Positions 1-8,019 of a stretch of 43,170 nucleotides of DNA are shown here, one piece after another. Origin of the DNA: Chloroflexota bacterium. GTDB taxonomy: Bacteria > Chloroflexota > Dehalococcoidia > Lucifugimonadales > UBA3495. The notes under the pieces were generated by a model. That model did not search any database. It had not been told where the DNA came from and was given only the letters and a program-made list of their open reading frames with translations. Both the position numbers and the translations under genes were made by a program. Positions within the stretch are counted from its first letter, which is position 1; each line of letters begins with the position of its first letter. Location of the stretch: positions 1 through 43,170 of the forward strand of contig PBMF01000009.1 in assembly GCA_002721995.1 (NCBI GenBank), written 5' to 3'.

Positions 1-294
1 CCCGAGACCAACGCGGCATCCGATTTCGTGGTTGACGACCTGCTGACCCACTACACAGCCGTTGATTTCGATGCTCTGATCAACGACGCCTACATGGTCG
101 AGCCACCCAATTCCGCCGAACAGACAGGCCAGACCTTCGCCGACTACCTGTGGTTGCTGGAGAAGACGAATGTCTCCGGGTCACTGACCGATGACGTCTC
201 CCGCAATGTTGTGGTCTTCAAGCTGATCAGCGTGACCGCCCTGAACCCCGGGGTGGACGACACAGTAGTTTTGCTCTATCAGCAAATCGTCTAA
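1..294 (+). CDS. C-terminal end of an unrecognised protein (5' partial)
   Basis: The reading frame is open from the first base of the window to a TAA at 292-294, so the gene starts outside. The visible 97 residues are acidic and rich in Val, Asp and Thr, with no cysteine pairs, no membrane segment and no motif I can name. The stretch around residues 35-60 (an EQTGQTFADYLWLLEKTN-like segment) looks like ordinary globular helix. A strong terminator lies just downstream, which fits this being the last gene of its unit. No function can be assigned from this piece. Confidence 0.6.
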   Translation, partial: PETNAASDFVVDDLLTHYTAVDFDALINDAYMVEPPNSAEQTGQTFADYLWLLEKTNVSGSLTDDVSRNVVVFKLISVTALNPGVDDTVVLLYQQIV

Positions 295-315
295 CCCCAT
301 AGACCGGGAAAGTAA

Positions 316-353
316 AAAAGAGGCGTCCCGAATTCTTCGGGACGCCTCTTTTT
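316..353. terminator. Bidirectional intrinsic terminator
   Basis: A near-perfect hairpin (GAGGCGTCCCGAA / TTCGGGACGCCTC, loop of about 3 nt) is flanked by an A-run on the left and a T-run on the right, so it can terminate transcripts from both sides. It sits between the convergent ends of the first gene (stop at 294) and the asparaginase gene (stop at 389). Confidence 0.9.
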
Positions 354-388
354 GTTTGTCCAGCTTTGGACTTAAAAGCGTTATCAAC

Positions 389-1399
389 CTAATACGTGAG
401 CATCATCCTCTGAATCTCGGCTGGGTCCTTGGTCACCGTTAGTGCCAACATCAGCAGAATACGCGCCTTTTTGGGCGTCAGGTTGTCAGCGACGATGTAC
501 CCATCCTCGGTGAATCTCCGGGTCTGGACCACTCTGCCAGTGCCGGTGTGGGTGGCAATAACCACCGGCAGCCCGCCGTCCGAGACCTCTTTCAATGCCG
601 CCATGTAGGGAGGCGCTGAACTGCCGCTGCCCAGGCCCGCCGCAACCAGACCATCAACACCGGCGTTGGCCAGGGCCCTGATCACCAGCCCATCGGCGCC
701 AGCGTAGGCAGGGGCTATGTCCACCCTAGGCAGCTGCTCGACGCTCGAAACATCAAACTCCGAGTCCAACGTGTGGGCCCGTTCCGGGCGCCGGTAATAG
801 ACCACCTGCTCGTCCGAGTCCGCATAGCCCAGGAAGCCAAAGTCAGGTGCTTGAAACGTCTCCAGCCGGTAACTGTTGGTCTTGGTCACATCCCTTGCCG
901 CTTGGACCTGGTTGTTCAGCACGGTTAGAACACCCCTGCCCGCTGATTGGGGCGCGGCGGCAACCCTGATGCAGTCCATCAGGTTGACGTCGGAATCCGT
1001 GCCCATGCCCGTGGGCGGCCGCATAGCACCCGTTACCACCACCGGCTTGCTGGTCTTCACCGTCAGGTTAAGGAAATAAGCCGTTTCCTCCAGGGTGGCC
1101 GTACCGTGGGTCACCGCAACGCCGGCGGCATCCTGGTCGTCATCGAATATCCGGTTGATCCGCTTGGCCAAACCCAGCCAGTGGGCCGGGGTCACGTCGG
1201 TGCTGCCCAAATTCAAGAACTGCTCAGCTCGGACGTCGGCTATGTCATGGACCTCAGGGACCCGCTCCACCATCTCCTCGATGGTCAGATGTTTACCATC
1301 GTAGCTGTAATTGGTGTAGTCGGTCCTAGTCCGGCCAATGAAGGAAATACTGCCGCCGGTGGCGACCAGATAGACCCTCGGCTTGCTTTTGCTAGTCAT
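389..1399 (-). CDS. L-asparaginase/glutaminase-like amidohydrolase with altered active site
   Basis: 336 residues, usual length for bacterial L-asparaginases (asparagine to aspartate plus ammonia). Seen: the N-terminal ATGGS motif (residues 13-17), HGTATLEET (98-106), the GAMRP segment (124-128) and DVTKTN (170-175), all in the family order. In the E. coli type II enzyme the catalytic residues are Thr12, Thr89, Asp90 and Lys162. Here the matching positions are Ser17, Thr100, Ala101 and Lys173, so the Asp is replaced by Ala (codon GCC at 1097-1099). No signal peptide is seen, so it is probably cytoplasmic. I chose ATG at 1399 because GGAG lies 7 nt upstream and homology begins there; an upstream start at 1483 would add 28 unconvincing residues. 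The family is sure. Whether it is an active asparaginase is open. Confidence 0.85.
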   Translation of the reverse strand: MTSKSKPRVYLVATGGSISFIGRTRTDYTNYSYDGKHLTIEEMVERVPEVHDIADVRAEQFLNLGSTDVTPAHWLGLAKRINRIFDDDQDAAGVAVTHGTATLEETAYFLNLTVKTSKPVVVTGAMRPPTGMGTDSDVNLMDCIRVAAAPQSAGRGVLTVLNNQVQAARDVTKTNSYRLETFQAPDFGFLGYADSDEQVVYYRRPERAHTLDSEFDVSSVEQLPRVDIAPAYAGADGLVIRALANAGVDGLVAAGLGSGSSAPPYMAALKEVSDGGLPVVIATHTGTGRVVQTRRFTEDGYIVADNLTPKKARILLMLALTVTKDPAEIQRMMLTY

Positions 1400-1583
1400 G
1401 CGGTAACTCCGTATGTGATGAATCTCACGCCTGAAGGTGTCCCCAACGTGGTCTTGAAAGCCGAAGTATACGATGGGACGCAAAAATAGATACAGATGGA
1501 TTGGTCCGTTGCCGCTATTAGGTCAACCACGCGGTCCATCTGGGCCGGCTACCGGAAAATCTCTTTCCCAACATGGGTACATG

Positions 1584-1592
1584 TGCTATTCT
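1584..1592 (+). promoter_or_regulatory. Possible extended -10 promoter for the PIN/TRAM operon
   Basis: TGCTATTCT is a TGN-TATTCT extended -10 element; no good -35 is visible. It would give an unusually long leader of about 330 nt before the TTG start at 1931. The same TGCTA-AAT style of -10 recurs at other genes in this window. Confidence 0.35.
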
Positions 1593-1794
1593 CAATTAAG
1601 TCCACCTACTCGATCCGCACCTGATAATTGAGGCTAAATTTCCACCAAATGCGGGATTGAAAGGGTCAACAAAGCGACTGATAAATAGCGCTATTTGGGT
1701 CCGCAGGATTTTCATTTTCTCAGGACCATCGGGGAACTTTACATTGCAAGGAGCTTTGGGAAGGAAGCCGCGACGGCGGCGCCTGTACCAGCCA

Positions 1795-1824
1795 ACAAGA
1801 GGCGGTTAAAGGACCGCCTTTTTG
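1795..1824 (+). terminator. Hairpin plus T-run inside the leader (possible attenuator)
   Basis: AGGCGGT / ACCGCCT with a 6-nt loop is followed by TTTTT, about 105 nt before the start of the PIN/TRAM gene. It lies inside an otherwise gene-free 530-base stretch (1400-1930), so it could terminate an upstream transcript or attenuate the operon. I looked for a T-box core, RNase P, SRP RNA and 6S signatures here and did not find a convincing one. Confidence 0.45.
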
Positions 1825-1930
1825 GTTCCCAAACTCGTTTATCCGGCAGCATAAAACAATCAAGTGTCCAGTGTCCGTAGGACCGGCTAACCCGAAGCCG
1901 GAGCCACGGCTGGCAAGGAGGTAACCACTG

Positions 1931-3049
1931 TTGGTGGCCCTTTGGATGCTCAGAGTACTGAGCGCCGCGGGTCTTGGGGTAATCGGCTGGCAACTCGGTC
2001 TTTATATATCGGAATCATTTTCAGATAAGAAAGAATTTCTTCCCTGGGGTCTGGTATCGACCCTCACCGGTGTAATCATCGGGGGAATAATTGTCCCCCT
2101 CCTGGTCCTCAAGCCCTGGCGCATGTGCGCTGAATATATAGACTCCCTACCCGGCTCGGCATTGATCTCGGCTACGGCAGGCCTGCTCGTAGGCTTGGTT
2201 GTTGCCTCGCTCATATCCATACCGTTGTACACATTGTCCGGCTGGCCCGGTTGGGGCGTGCCAATCATTGTGAACGTGGCCCTCGGTATCTCCGGCCTCT
2301 GGCTGGGGGTGCAACGGGAGCGGGATATGCGCGCCATCTTCCCCGGCCTGGAGGCCCCGGCGAGCCACGGTAACCACTCGGTAGGCTCCGTCGGATCCAA
2401 CGGCACGGGCTGGACCGGCAAGGCCGACAAGGTCAAGACCCAGAAGTCCTCACGCAATGGCAACATCCTGGTGGACACCAGCGCCATCATCGACGGGCGG
2501 ATCGCCGACCTCAGCATCACCGGGTTCTTAGAAGGCTCATTGGTCGTGCCCCGCTTCGTCTTGGACGAACTGCGTCACATCGCCGACTCCAGCGACCCCC
2601 TCCGGCGCAACCGCGGACGCCGCGGCCTGGAGGTGCTGGGCAAGCTGCGCAAGGACGAAGACGTGCCTCTCCAGGTCCTGGACGTGGGCGTGGAAAACGG
2701 AAACGAGGTGGACGCCGTCCTGGTCCAATTGGCCCGGGAGATGAAGTCCTCCATCCTGACCACCGACTACAACCTGAACCGCGTTGCCGAGCTGCAAGGC
2801 GTGCAGGTGTTGAACGTGAACGAGCTGGCCAACGCCCTCAAGTCCATCGTGCTTCCTGGCGAAGAGCTGCGGGTGAACATAGTGCAGGAGGGCAAAGAAG
2901 TCGGCCAGGGCGTGGCCTACCTGGACGACGGAACCATGGTCGTCGTCGAGGGCGGACGCCGCTACCTGAACTCCTTCCACGACGTGGCCGTGACACGGGT
3001 TTTGCAGACCGCGGCCGGGCGGATAATCTTCGCCCAGCCCAAAGACTAA
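1931..3049 (+). CDS. PIN/TRAM-domain integral membrane protein (YacL-like)
   Basis: 372 residues. The N-terminal half (about 1-130) has several hydrophobic segments. A basic linker follows, then a PIN domain from about residue 178, where NILVDTSAIIDGRI, DELRHIAD and TTDYNLNRVA carry the acidic metal-binding residues typical of PIN nucleases. The C-terminal part (about 295-365) resembles a TRAM RNA-binding domain. This matches the YacL/PilT-like architecture, whose cellular role is not settled. The start is TTG at 1931, preceded by AAGGAGGT at 1915-1922 with 8-nt spacing. It is the first gene of a run with ispD, ispF and cysS; the 22-nt gap to ispD suggests co-transcription. This PIN/TRAM-ispD-ispF-cysS order is familiar from Chloroflexota and Firmicutes. 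Confidence 0.85.
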   Translation: MVALWMLRVLSAAGLGVIGWQLGLYISESFSDKKEFLPWGLVSTLTGVIIGGIIVPLLVLKPWRMCAEYIDSLPGSALISATAGLLVGLVVASLISIPLYTLSGWPGWGVPIIVNVALGISGLWLGVQRERDMRAIFPGLEAPASHGNHSVGSVGSNGTGWTGKADKVKTQKSSRNGNILVDTSAIIDGRIADLSITGFLEGSLVVPRFVLDELRHIADSSDPLRRNRGRRGLEVLGKLRKDEDVPLQVLDVGVENGNEVDAVLVQLAREMKSSILTTDYNLNRVAELQGVQVLNVNELANALKSIVLPGEELRVNIVQEGKEVGQGVAYLDDGTMVVVEGGRRYLNSFHDVAVTRVLQTAAGRIIFAQPKD

Positions 3050-3071
3050 AAGCTCCAACTCCGGAGAGATT

Positions 3072-3764
3072 TTGGCCAACACCGGCCGTGGGACCGTAGG
3101 CGCTGTAATCGTTGCTGCCGGACGCAGCACCCGCATGGGGGGAGTGGACAAAACTTTCGCCCCCATGTTGGGACTGCCCCTGGTGGCCCACACCCTGGGC
3201 CGCTTCGAGAACTGCCCACTGGTTGATCAAGTCGTACTGGTATTGGCCGAGGATTCCCTGGAACAGGGCCGGAAGCTGGTCCAAGAACAGGGGTACAAGA
3301 AAATCGCCCACGTCTGCGCCGGCGGGGCCAGGCGGCAAGACTCGGTGAAAAACGGCCTGGACCTGCTTTCCCCATGCGACTGGGCCATCGTCCACGACGG
3401 CGCCCGACCCTGCTTCGACCAGGACATGCTGCAGCGGGGGATGGACGCGGCTTCAGAGTGCGGCTCGGCAGTGGCCGGAGTCCCGGTGAAAGACACCATC
3501 AAACGGATCTCCCCAGACCAGATGGTGGACGAGACCCCAGACCGGGCCCTACTCTGGGCTGCCCAGACCCCCCAGGTCTTCCGCTACAGCCTGCTCATGG
3601 AAGCCCACGACAACTGCCCCCAGGACGTAACCGATGACGCCGCCATGGTCGAGTCCCTGGGCCACCCCGTGAAGATGTTCCAGGGTTCCTACGAGAACAT
3701 CAAGGTGACCACCTCCGACGACCTGGTCATCGCCGAAGCGTTCCTGAAAGCTGCCTTACGGTAG
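3072..3764 (+). CDS. ispD: 2-C-methyl-D-erythritol 4-phosphate cytidylyltransferase
   Basis: 230 residues, the usual IspD length. It makes CDP-methylerythritol from MEP and CTP, the third step of the non-mevalonate isoprenoid pathway. Seen: the nucleotide-binding loop VAAGRSTRMGG with the following Lys (about residues 14-26), VHDGARPC (about 110-117), PVKDTIK (about 138-144), QTPQVFRY (about 166-173) and TDDAAMVE (about 188-195). The start is TTG at 3072 with GGAG at 3063-3066. It lies 22 nt after the PIN/TRAM gene and 61 nt before ispF, so an operon is likely. Nothing looks missing. Confidence 0.95.
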   Translation: MANTGRGTVGAVIVAAGRSTRMGGVDKTFAPMLGLPLVAHTLGRFENCPLVDQVVLVLAEDSLEQGRKLVQEQGYKKIAHVCAGGARRQDSVKNGLDLLSPCDWAIVHDGARPCFDQDMLQRGMDAASECGSAVAGVPVKDTIKRISPDQMVDETPDRALLWAAQTPQVFRYSLLMEAHDNCPQDVTDDAAMVESLGHPVKMFQGSYENIKVTTSDDLVIAEAFLKAALR

Positions 3765-3825
3765 TCCTCTCTCCCTGACGCGGGAATTTGCTCCCCCTTC
3801 CCCCTTAGCGTAAACTCTCGGCGAT

Positions 3826-4329
3826 ATGTCCACGCCTGCAAACCTGGAATTTCGCTCCGGCATCGGCTTTGATTCCCACCCTCTGACCGAGGGGAGAAGA
3901 CTGGTCTTGGGTGGAGTGGAAGTCCCCTACGACAAGGGCCTCTCGGGCCACTCCGACGGCGACGTTTTGGTGCACGCCGTGATGGACGCCCTGCTGGGCG
4001 CGGCCAACCTTGGTGACAAGGGCCTGCACTTTCCCTCCAGCGACTCCCAGTACAAGGATATTTCCAGCCTGTTGCTTCTGGAGCGGGTGGGTGTGCTGGT
4101 TGCCGAAGCTGGTTGGCGGCTCTCAAACGTTGATGCTACAATACTGGCGCAAAATCCCAGGCTCAGCCCCTTCAACGCGGAGATGCGGGAAAACGTTGCC
4201 AAAAGCCTCTCGGTTTCCCCGGACCGCGTCAGTGTAAAAGTCACCACCACCGACCACCTTGGGTTCGTGGGCCGGGAAGAGGGAATCGCCGCCTGCGCCG
4301 TGGCCTCGCTTATGTCCGGCGGCCCTTAA
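3826..4329 (+). CDS. ispF: 2-C-methyl-D-erythritol 2,4-cyclodiphosphate synthase
   Basis: 167 residues, slightly longer than the usual about 158 because of a short N-terminal extension. It cyclises CDP-ME 2-phosphate to MEcPP. Seen: the zinc ligands in FDSHP (about residues 15-19) and HSDGD (about 42-46), the GLHFPSSD segment (about 65-72) and TTTDHLGF with GREEGIAA near the C-terminus. The start is ATG at 3826. It sits directly between ispD and cysS, the usual isoprenoid pair. Confidence 0.95.
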   Translation: MSTPANLEFRSGIGFDSHPLTEGRRLVLGGVEVPYDKGLSGHSDGDVLVHAVMDALLGAANLGDKGLHFPSSDSQYKDISSLLLLERVGVLVAEAGWRLSNVDATILAQNPRLSPFNAEMRENVAKSLSVSPDRVSVKVTTTDHLGFVGREEGIAACAVASLMSGGP

Positions 4330-4350
4330 AGCACCTGTTCCAGCCGATAC

Positions 4351-5820
4351 ATGAAGCTATACAACACCCTCAGCAACGATGCCCAGGAATTTGCCCCCGC
4401 CGATGGCAAGACGGTGAAGATGTACGTCTGCGGGGTGACCCCCTATTCCTCCACCCACGTCGGCCACGCCCTCAGCTACGTCGCCTTCGACACCCTGCGC
4501 CGGTACCTGGAATTTCTGGGCTACGACGTGAAGCACGTCCAGAACTTCACCGACGTGGACGACAAGATCATCCAGCGCGCCCAGGAACAGGGGATCTCTC
4601 CCGACGACCTGGCCGAACGCTACATAGACGATTTCTACCGCACCATGGACGCCCTGAACATCCAGCGCGCCCACGTCTACCCCAGGGCCACCCTGGAGAT
4701 CGGGCCCATCCTGGAGACCATCCAGAAGTTGATCGACAACGGCTCGGCCTACGCCGCCGCCGGCGATGTGTACTTCCGGGTCACCAAGAAGGACGACTAC
4801 GGCAAGCTGAGCCACCGCACCCTGGACGGCATGCAGGCCGGAGCCAGGATCGAGGTGGACGAGAACAAGGAACACCCCATGGACTTTGTGCTCTGGAAGG
4901 GCGCCCGCGAGGGTGAACCGTACTGGGAAAGCCCCTGGGGACCGGGCCGGCCCGGATGGCACATCGAATGCACCGCCATGTCCATGACCTACCTGGGCGC
5001 CACCCTGGACATCCACGGCGGCGGTCAGGACCTGATCTTCCCCCATCACGAGAACGAGATCGCCCAGAGCGAGGCCTCCACCGGCGAGACGCCATTCTCC
5101 CGCTACTGGGTGCACAACGGCCTGCTCCAACTGGGCCAGGACAAGATGAGCAAGTCCCTGGGGAACCTGGTGTCGGTGGAAGAGGCGCTGGAGCAGTACA
5201 CCCCGGACGCCATCAGGCTGTATTTCCTGAGCTCCCACTACCGCAGCCCCCTCAGCTATACCGACGAGGGCTGCGACGCCATGGAGCGCAGCGCCGACCG
5301 TCTCCGCCACGCCCTGCGGCCCGGACCTGAGTCGGCGGCCGAACCCATGGACCCCTCCGCGTTTCGCAAGCAGTTCATCGCCGCCATGGACGACGACCTG
5401 AACACGCCCCGGGCCCTGGCCGCCATCTTCGACCTGTCCCGGGAGATGAACCGCCAAAGGGACGAGGGTCATTCCATAGAGAAAGCCCAGGAATGTCTCC
5501 GCGACCTGGGCGGGCTGCTTGGACTAACTTTTCAGGAACGGGAGACCACCCTGAGCATCGATGCCGGCTCCTTCAATTCCCTGGTTGAAAGCCTCCACGC
5601 ACAATTGACAGGACCGGATCAAGGAGATCTGGCCGGCTTGGTATCGGCCACCCAGGAGGTCTCCGGCCAAGATATCGATAGCCTGCTCGCCCTACGGGCC
5701 AGCTGCCGGGAACACAAACAGTATGCCCTGGCCGACGAGATACGTGCCTGGCTGGACGCCCAGAGCATCTCGGTGGAAGACTCGGCCGGCGGGAGCACCT
5801 GGGAATACCGGCCCTCCTAA
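4351..5820 (+). CDS. cysS: Cysteinyl-tRNA synthetase
   Basis: 489 residues, class Ia aminoacyl-tRNA synthetase that charges tRNA-Cys. Seen: MYVCGVTPY with the first zinc Cys (about residue 27), the HIGH-type motif THVGHA (about 35-40), FTDVDDKI (about 67-74), WHIECTAMS with the second zinc Cys (about 206-214), GGGQDLIFPHHENE with the zinc His (about 224-237), and KMSKSLGN (about 267-274). The C-terminal anticodon-binding part is present. The gene starts 21 nt after ispF, so it is probably the fourth gene of the same operon. Confidence 0.97.
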   Translation: MKLYNTLSNDAQEFAPADGKTVKMYVCGVTPYSSTHVGHALSYVAFDTLRRYLEFLGYDVKHVQNFTDVDDKIIQRAQEQGISPDDLAERYIDDFYRTMDALNIQRAHVYPRATLEIGPILETIQKLIDNGSAYAAAGDVYFRVTKKDDYGKLSHRTLDGMQAGARIEVDENKEHPMDFVLWKGAREGEPYWESPWGPGRPGWHIECTAMSMTYLGATLDIHGGGQDLIFPHHENEIAQSEASTGETPFSRYWVHNGLLQLGQDKMSKSLGNLVSVEEALEQYTPDAIRLYFLSSHYRSPLSYTDEGCDAMERSADRLRHALRPGPESAAEPMDPSAFRKQFIAAMDDDLNTPRALAAIFDLSREMNRQRDEGHSIEKAQECLRDLGGLLGLTFQERETTLSIDAGSFNSLVESLHAQLTGPDQGDLAGLVSATQEVSGQDIDSLLALRASCREHKQYALADEIRAWLDAQSISVEDSAGGSTWEYRPS

Positions 5821-5865
5821 CCCCGATTGCTGCCCCACGCCCCAGGCTTGACGGAGCCGATACCG

Positions 5866-7251
5866 ATGGCTGAATTGATCGATTCTCTGGTCCAAGCCCT
5901 GGGCCAAGAGAACGTCCTCACCGACCCCTACGACCTGGACCGTTACTCCGGAGACGCCCTCTCCCCCGTCCGCGCCTTCGGCGCCGAGGACTCCTTCGCG
6001 CGGCTGGCAGATGTCGTGGCCCGCCCCGGGTCAACGGCGGACGTGAGCGCGGTTTTGCGGCTGGCTAACGAACAGTCCATCCCGGTGATACCCTTCGGCG
6101 CTGGGACGGGCGTTATGGGCGGCACAGTGCCGGCAAAGGGCGGTATCGTCCTGGACTTACAACGCCTGAACAAGGTCCTGGCCATAAACCCCACCGACAT
6201 GACCGCCGAGGTGGAAGCCGGCGTCGTCCTTGAACACCTGGAGAACGAACTTAGGCCCCACGGACTCATGCCGGGCCACGACCCCTACAGCGTTCCGATA
6301 GCCACCGTCGCCGGCACCATTTCCACCAACGGCGTGGGCTACCGGGCCGGCAGCCACGGGCCCATGGGCGACCAGGTTGTGGCCCTGGAAGTGGTGCTGC
6401 CCGGCGGAGAAGTCCTCAACACCCGGGCCGTGCCCAACCAGTCTTCGGGACCCAGTCTGAAGCAGCTCTTCATCGGGTCAGAAGGTGTCTTTGGCGTGAT
6501 CACCAACGCCACGGTCCGCGTTTTCCGCCTGCCCGAAGCCCATGTCCTCCGCGCTGTGGCCTTCAACAGTTTCGACCAGGGGTTCAACGCCGCGGCTGAG
6601 ATGTTCGCCCTAGGAGTGAGACCGACCCTGGTAGACCTCACAGAAGAAGACGACGGTGTCCTCTTCCATCTGGTATTCGAGGGATTCAAAGAGGGCGTCC
6701 AGGCCAACGAGAGCCGGGCCCTGGCCGTGTGCGCCCAGTTCGGCGGCCGGTCCCTGGGGCCGGAACCCGCTGCCGCCTATTGGGAGGAGCGTCACCAGTC
6801 GGCCGAGAACTACAAGGCGACGGCCCTGGGCAAACCTCGCAGCGTGCGCTGGAGCCGCTGGCGGGGCCGCCGGGGGTTCGACTACCTCCACCTGGGCCTG
6901 CCCATCTCCCAGGTACTGGAATACCGCAGGAAATGCGACGAAATCATGGCAAAAGAGGGCGTGCGCTGCGTCGAATACGCCATCTGGTCCCGGCCCGAGC
7001 TTTTCTCCATGCTGATTACTTCTAACTCGGGGGTCACCGCCGATTCCAGAGAACGCCTTGGCACCACCGTGGACCAGGTACTGCGACTGGCCCAGGACAT
7101 GGGCGGGGTGATGGAGTACTGCCACGGCGTGGGAGTTAAGCTGAACCACCTACTGGCCCGGGAGATGGGCGTGGGCCAGGAAGTGGTGCGCACCATCAAA
7201 CAGGCCTTGGACCCCAACGACATCATGAACCCCGGCAAACTGGGCCTCTAG
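5866..7251 (+). CDS. FAD-linked oxidase, GlcD/D-lactate dehydrogenase type
   Basis: 461 residues. An N-terminal FAD-binding PCMH domain is seen in PVIPFGAGTGVMGGTVP (about residues 77-93), the following GGIVLDLQRLNK, and GYRAGSHGPMGDQV (about 161-174). The C-terminal FAD-oxidase domain ends with HGVGVKLNHL and PNDIMNPGKLGL. Members oxidise D-2-hydroxyacids such as glycolate or D-lactate and pass electrons to a quinone or partner subunit. No GlcE/GlcF partner is adjacent, so the substrate is unknown. I chose ATG 5866 over TTG 5827 because GGAG lies about 9 nt before it. It follows cysS by 45 nt on the same strand. Confidence 0.88.
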   Translation: MAELIDSLVQALGQENVLTDPYDLDRYSGDALSPVRAFGAEDSFARLADVVARPGSTADVSAVLRLANEQSIPVIPFGAGTGVMGGTVPAKGGIVLDLQRLNKVLAINPTDMTAEVEAGVVLEHLENELRPHGLMPGHDPYSVPIATVAGTISTNGVGYRAGSHGPMGDQVVALEVVLPGGEVLNTRAVPNQSSGPSLKQLFIGSEGVFGVITNATVRVFRLPEAHVLRAVAFNSFDQGFNAAAEMFALGVRPTLVDLTEEDDGVLFHLVFEGFKEGVQANESRALAVCAQFGGRSLGPEPAAAYWEERHQSAENYKATALGKPRSVRWSRWRGRRGFDYLHLGLPISQVLEYRRKCDEIMAKEGVRCVEYAIWSRPELFSMLITSNSGVTADSRERLGTTVDQVLRLAQDMGGVMEYCHGVGVKLNHLLAREMGVGQEVVRTIKQALDPNDIMNPGKLGL

Positions 7252-7259
7252 CGCTCAGC

Positions 7260-7619
7260 CCCAGCAATCAGTCTTAGCCCCGTCTCTGCATCCCGTAGGT
7301 GGTGAAAACGCCACCGGACCACGGTCGTCCTCAGTTGATAGTCATCGCAGATAGACGGTTCATGTCCATATATTTGATATACCAAACGTATTTCGCTAAT
7401 TTACCTGGCATTTAACAGTTAATTTATATAAATTCGTTAATATCAATGTAATCATGAACTGATACGTTCTATCATAAAATTCAATGCAGCCAGGCACACG
7501 TTATACATTGACACAATAATAAGGCAGGAATATCATATTTATAGATTAAGTAGCGATACTAGTATTGTAATACTCCATACTTAATCGGACGCGAAGTCCG
7601 AAGGCAAGGGATTCCTGAA
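7260..7619. other. AT-rich intergenic region upstream of the 64-residue protein
   Basis: About 360 bases without a gene. From roughly 7340 to 7585 the sequence is strikingly AT-rich compared with both sides, with many short TATAAT/ATTAAT-like words. It contains a strong sigma-70 promoter (annotated separately) and, just before the gene, a small hairpin CGGAC-GCGAA-GTCCG at about 7587-7601 in the leader. No ORF or known RNA is recognisable. Confidence 0.6.
7508..7536 (+). promoter_or_regulatory. Consensus sigma-70 promoter
   Basis: TTGACA at 7508-7513, a 17-nt spacer, then TATCAT at 7531-7536. This is the closest match to the housekeeping consensus in the window and sits in an AT-rich tract. 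Transcription would start near 7543, giving a leader of about 77 nt before the ATG at 7620. Confidence 0.75.
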
Positions 7620-7814
7620 ATGGCAAAGATCAACAAGAGCAAGAACGAGCACCATAACCTGCATTTCCTGGGTGAAGTGATTCACCACATGGAACATGGC
7701 GTTGTAGCGGCCTACGACTGGCTATCGGGCCCGGCCATGAGCGAGAAAGAGCGAGTTGAGCACAAGCTGGCCGAGACCGAGGCCATCCGCCGCTCTGGTT
7801 CGTTCGGCTTCTAA
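7620..7814 (+). CDS. Small histidine-rich hypothetical protein (64 aa)
   Basis: I do not recognise this protein. It has 64 residues, is hydrophilic and is rich in His, Glu and Lys. It has a basic N-terminus (AKINKSKNEHHN), a central LGEVIHHMEHGVVAAYDWL segment that could be an amphipathic helix, a charged MSEKERVEHKLAETEA helix and a SGSFGF end. There is no cysteine, signal peptide or membrane span. It is likely real: codon use is GC3-rich like its neighbours, AAGGG lies 9 nt before the ATG, a consensus promoter lies upstream and a terminator downstream, so it is a stand-alone transcription unit. The clustered histidines (HH, HHMEH) could bind metal; that is only a suggestion. Confidence 0.7.
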   Translation: MAKINKSKNEHHNLHFLGEVIHHMEHGVVAAYDWLSGPAMSEKERVEHKLAETEAIRRSGSFGF

Positions 7815-7944
7815 GAGAGCTTACCCACTCTCCGGAAATGGAGATATCTGTCCGGACGTATCCCCGGATGTGGCCACCTAGCCCATAAGGCCCCCAATGG
7901 CGCGACCTCCCCCCGTGGATGCAGCTGGGGCTACTCCATCTCCC

Positions 7945-7980
7945 AAGGCGGCAGTGAAATCTACTGCCGCCTTTCCTTTT
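7945..7980 (+). terminator. Intrinsic terminator after the 64-residue gene
   Basis: AAGGCGGCAGT / ACTGCCGCCTT with a 7-nt loop, followed by TCCTTTT. It lies between the small + strand gene and the convergent cyclodeaminase-like gene and may serve both. Confidence 0.85.
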
Positions 7981-8019
7981 GTCTCCGACTCCCGCTCTGC
8001 CTGAGGGCGAAGGAAGACC

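Noticed and set aside
1700-1930. T-box, RNase P, SRP RNA or 6S RNA in the leader of the PIN/TRAM gene
   Set aside because: The diagnostic cores (AGGGTGGNACCGCG, GAGGAAAGTCC and so on) are not present; only a hairpin terminator can be supported.
4357-5472. Long - strand ORF (371 codons) antisense to cysS
   Set aside because: Low-complexity Gly/Val/His/Asp composition typical of the reverse of a GC3-rich gene; cysS on the other strand is unambiguous.
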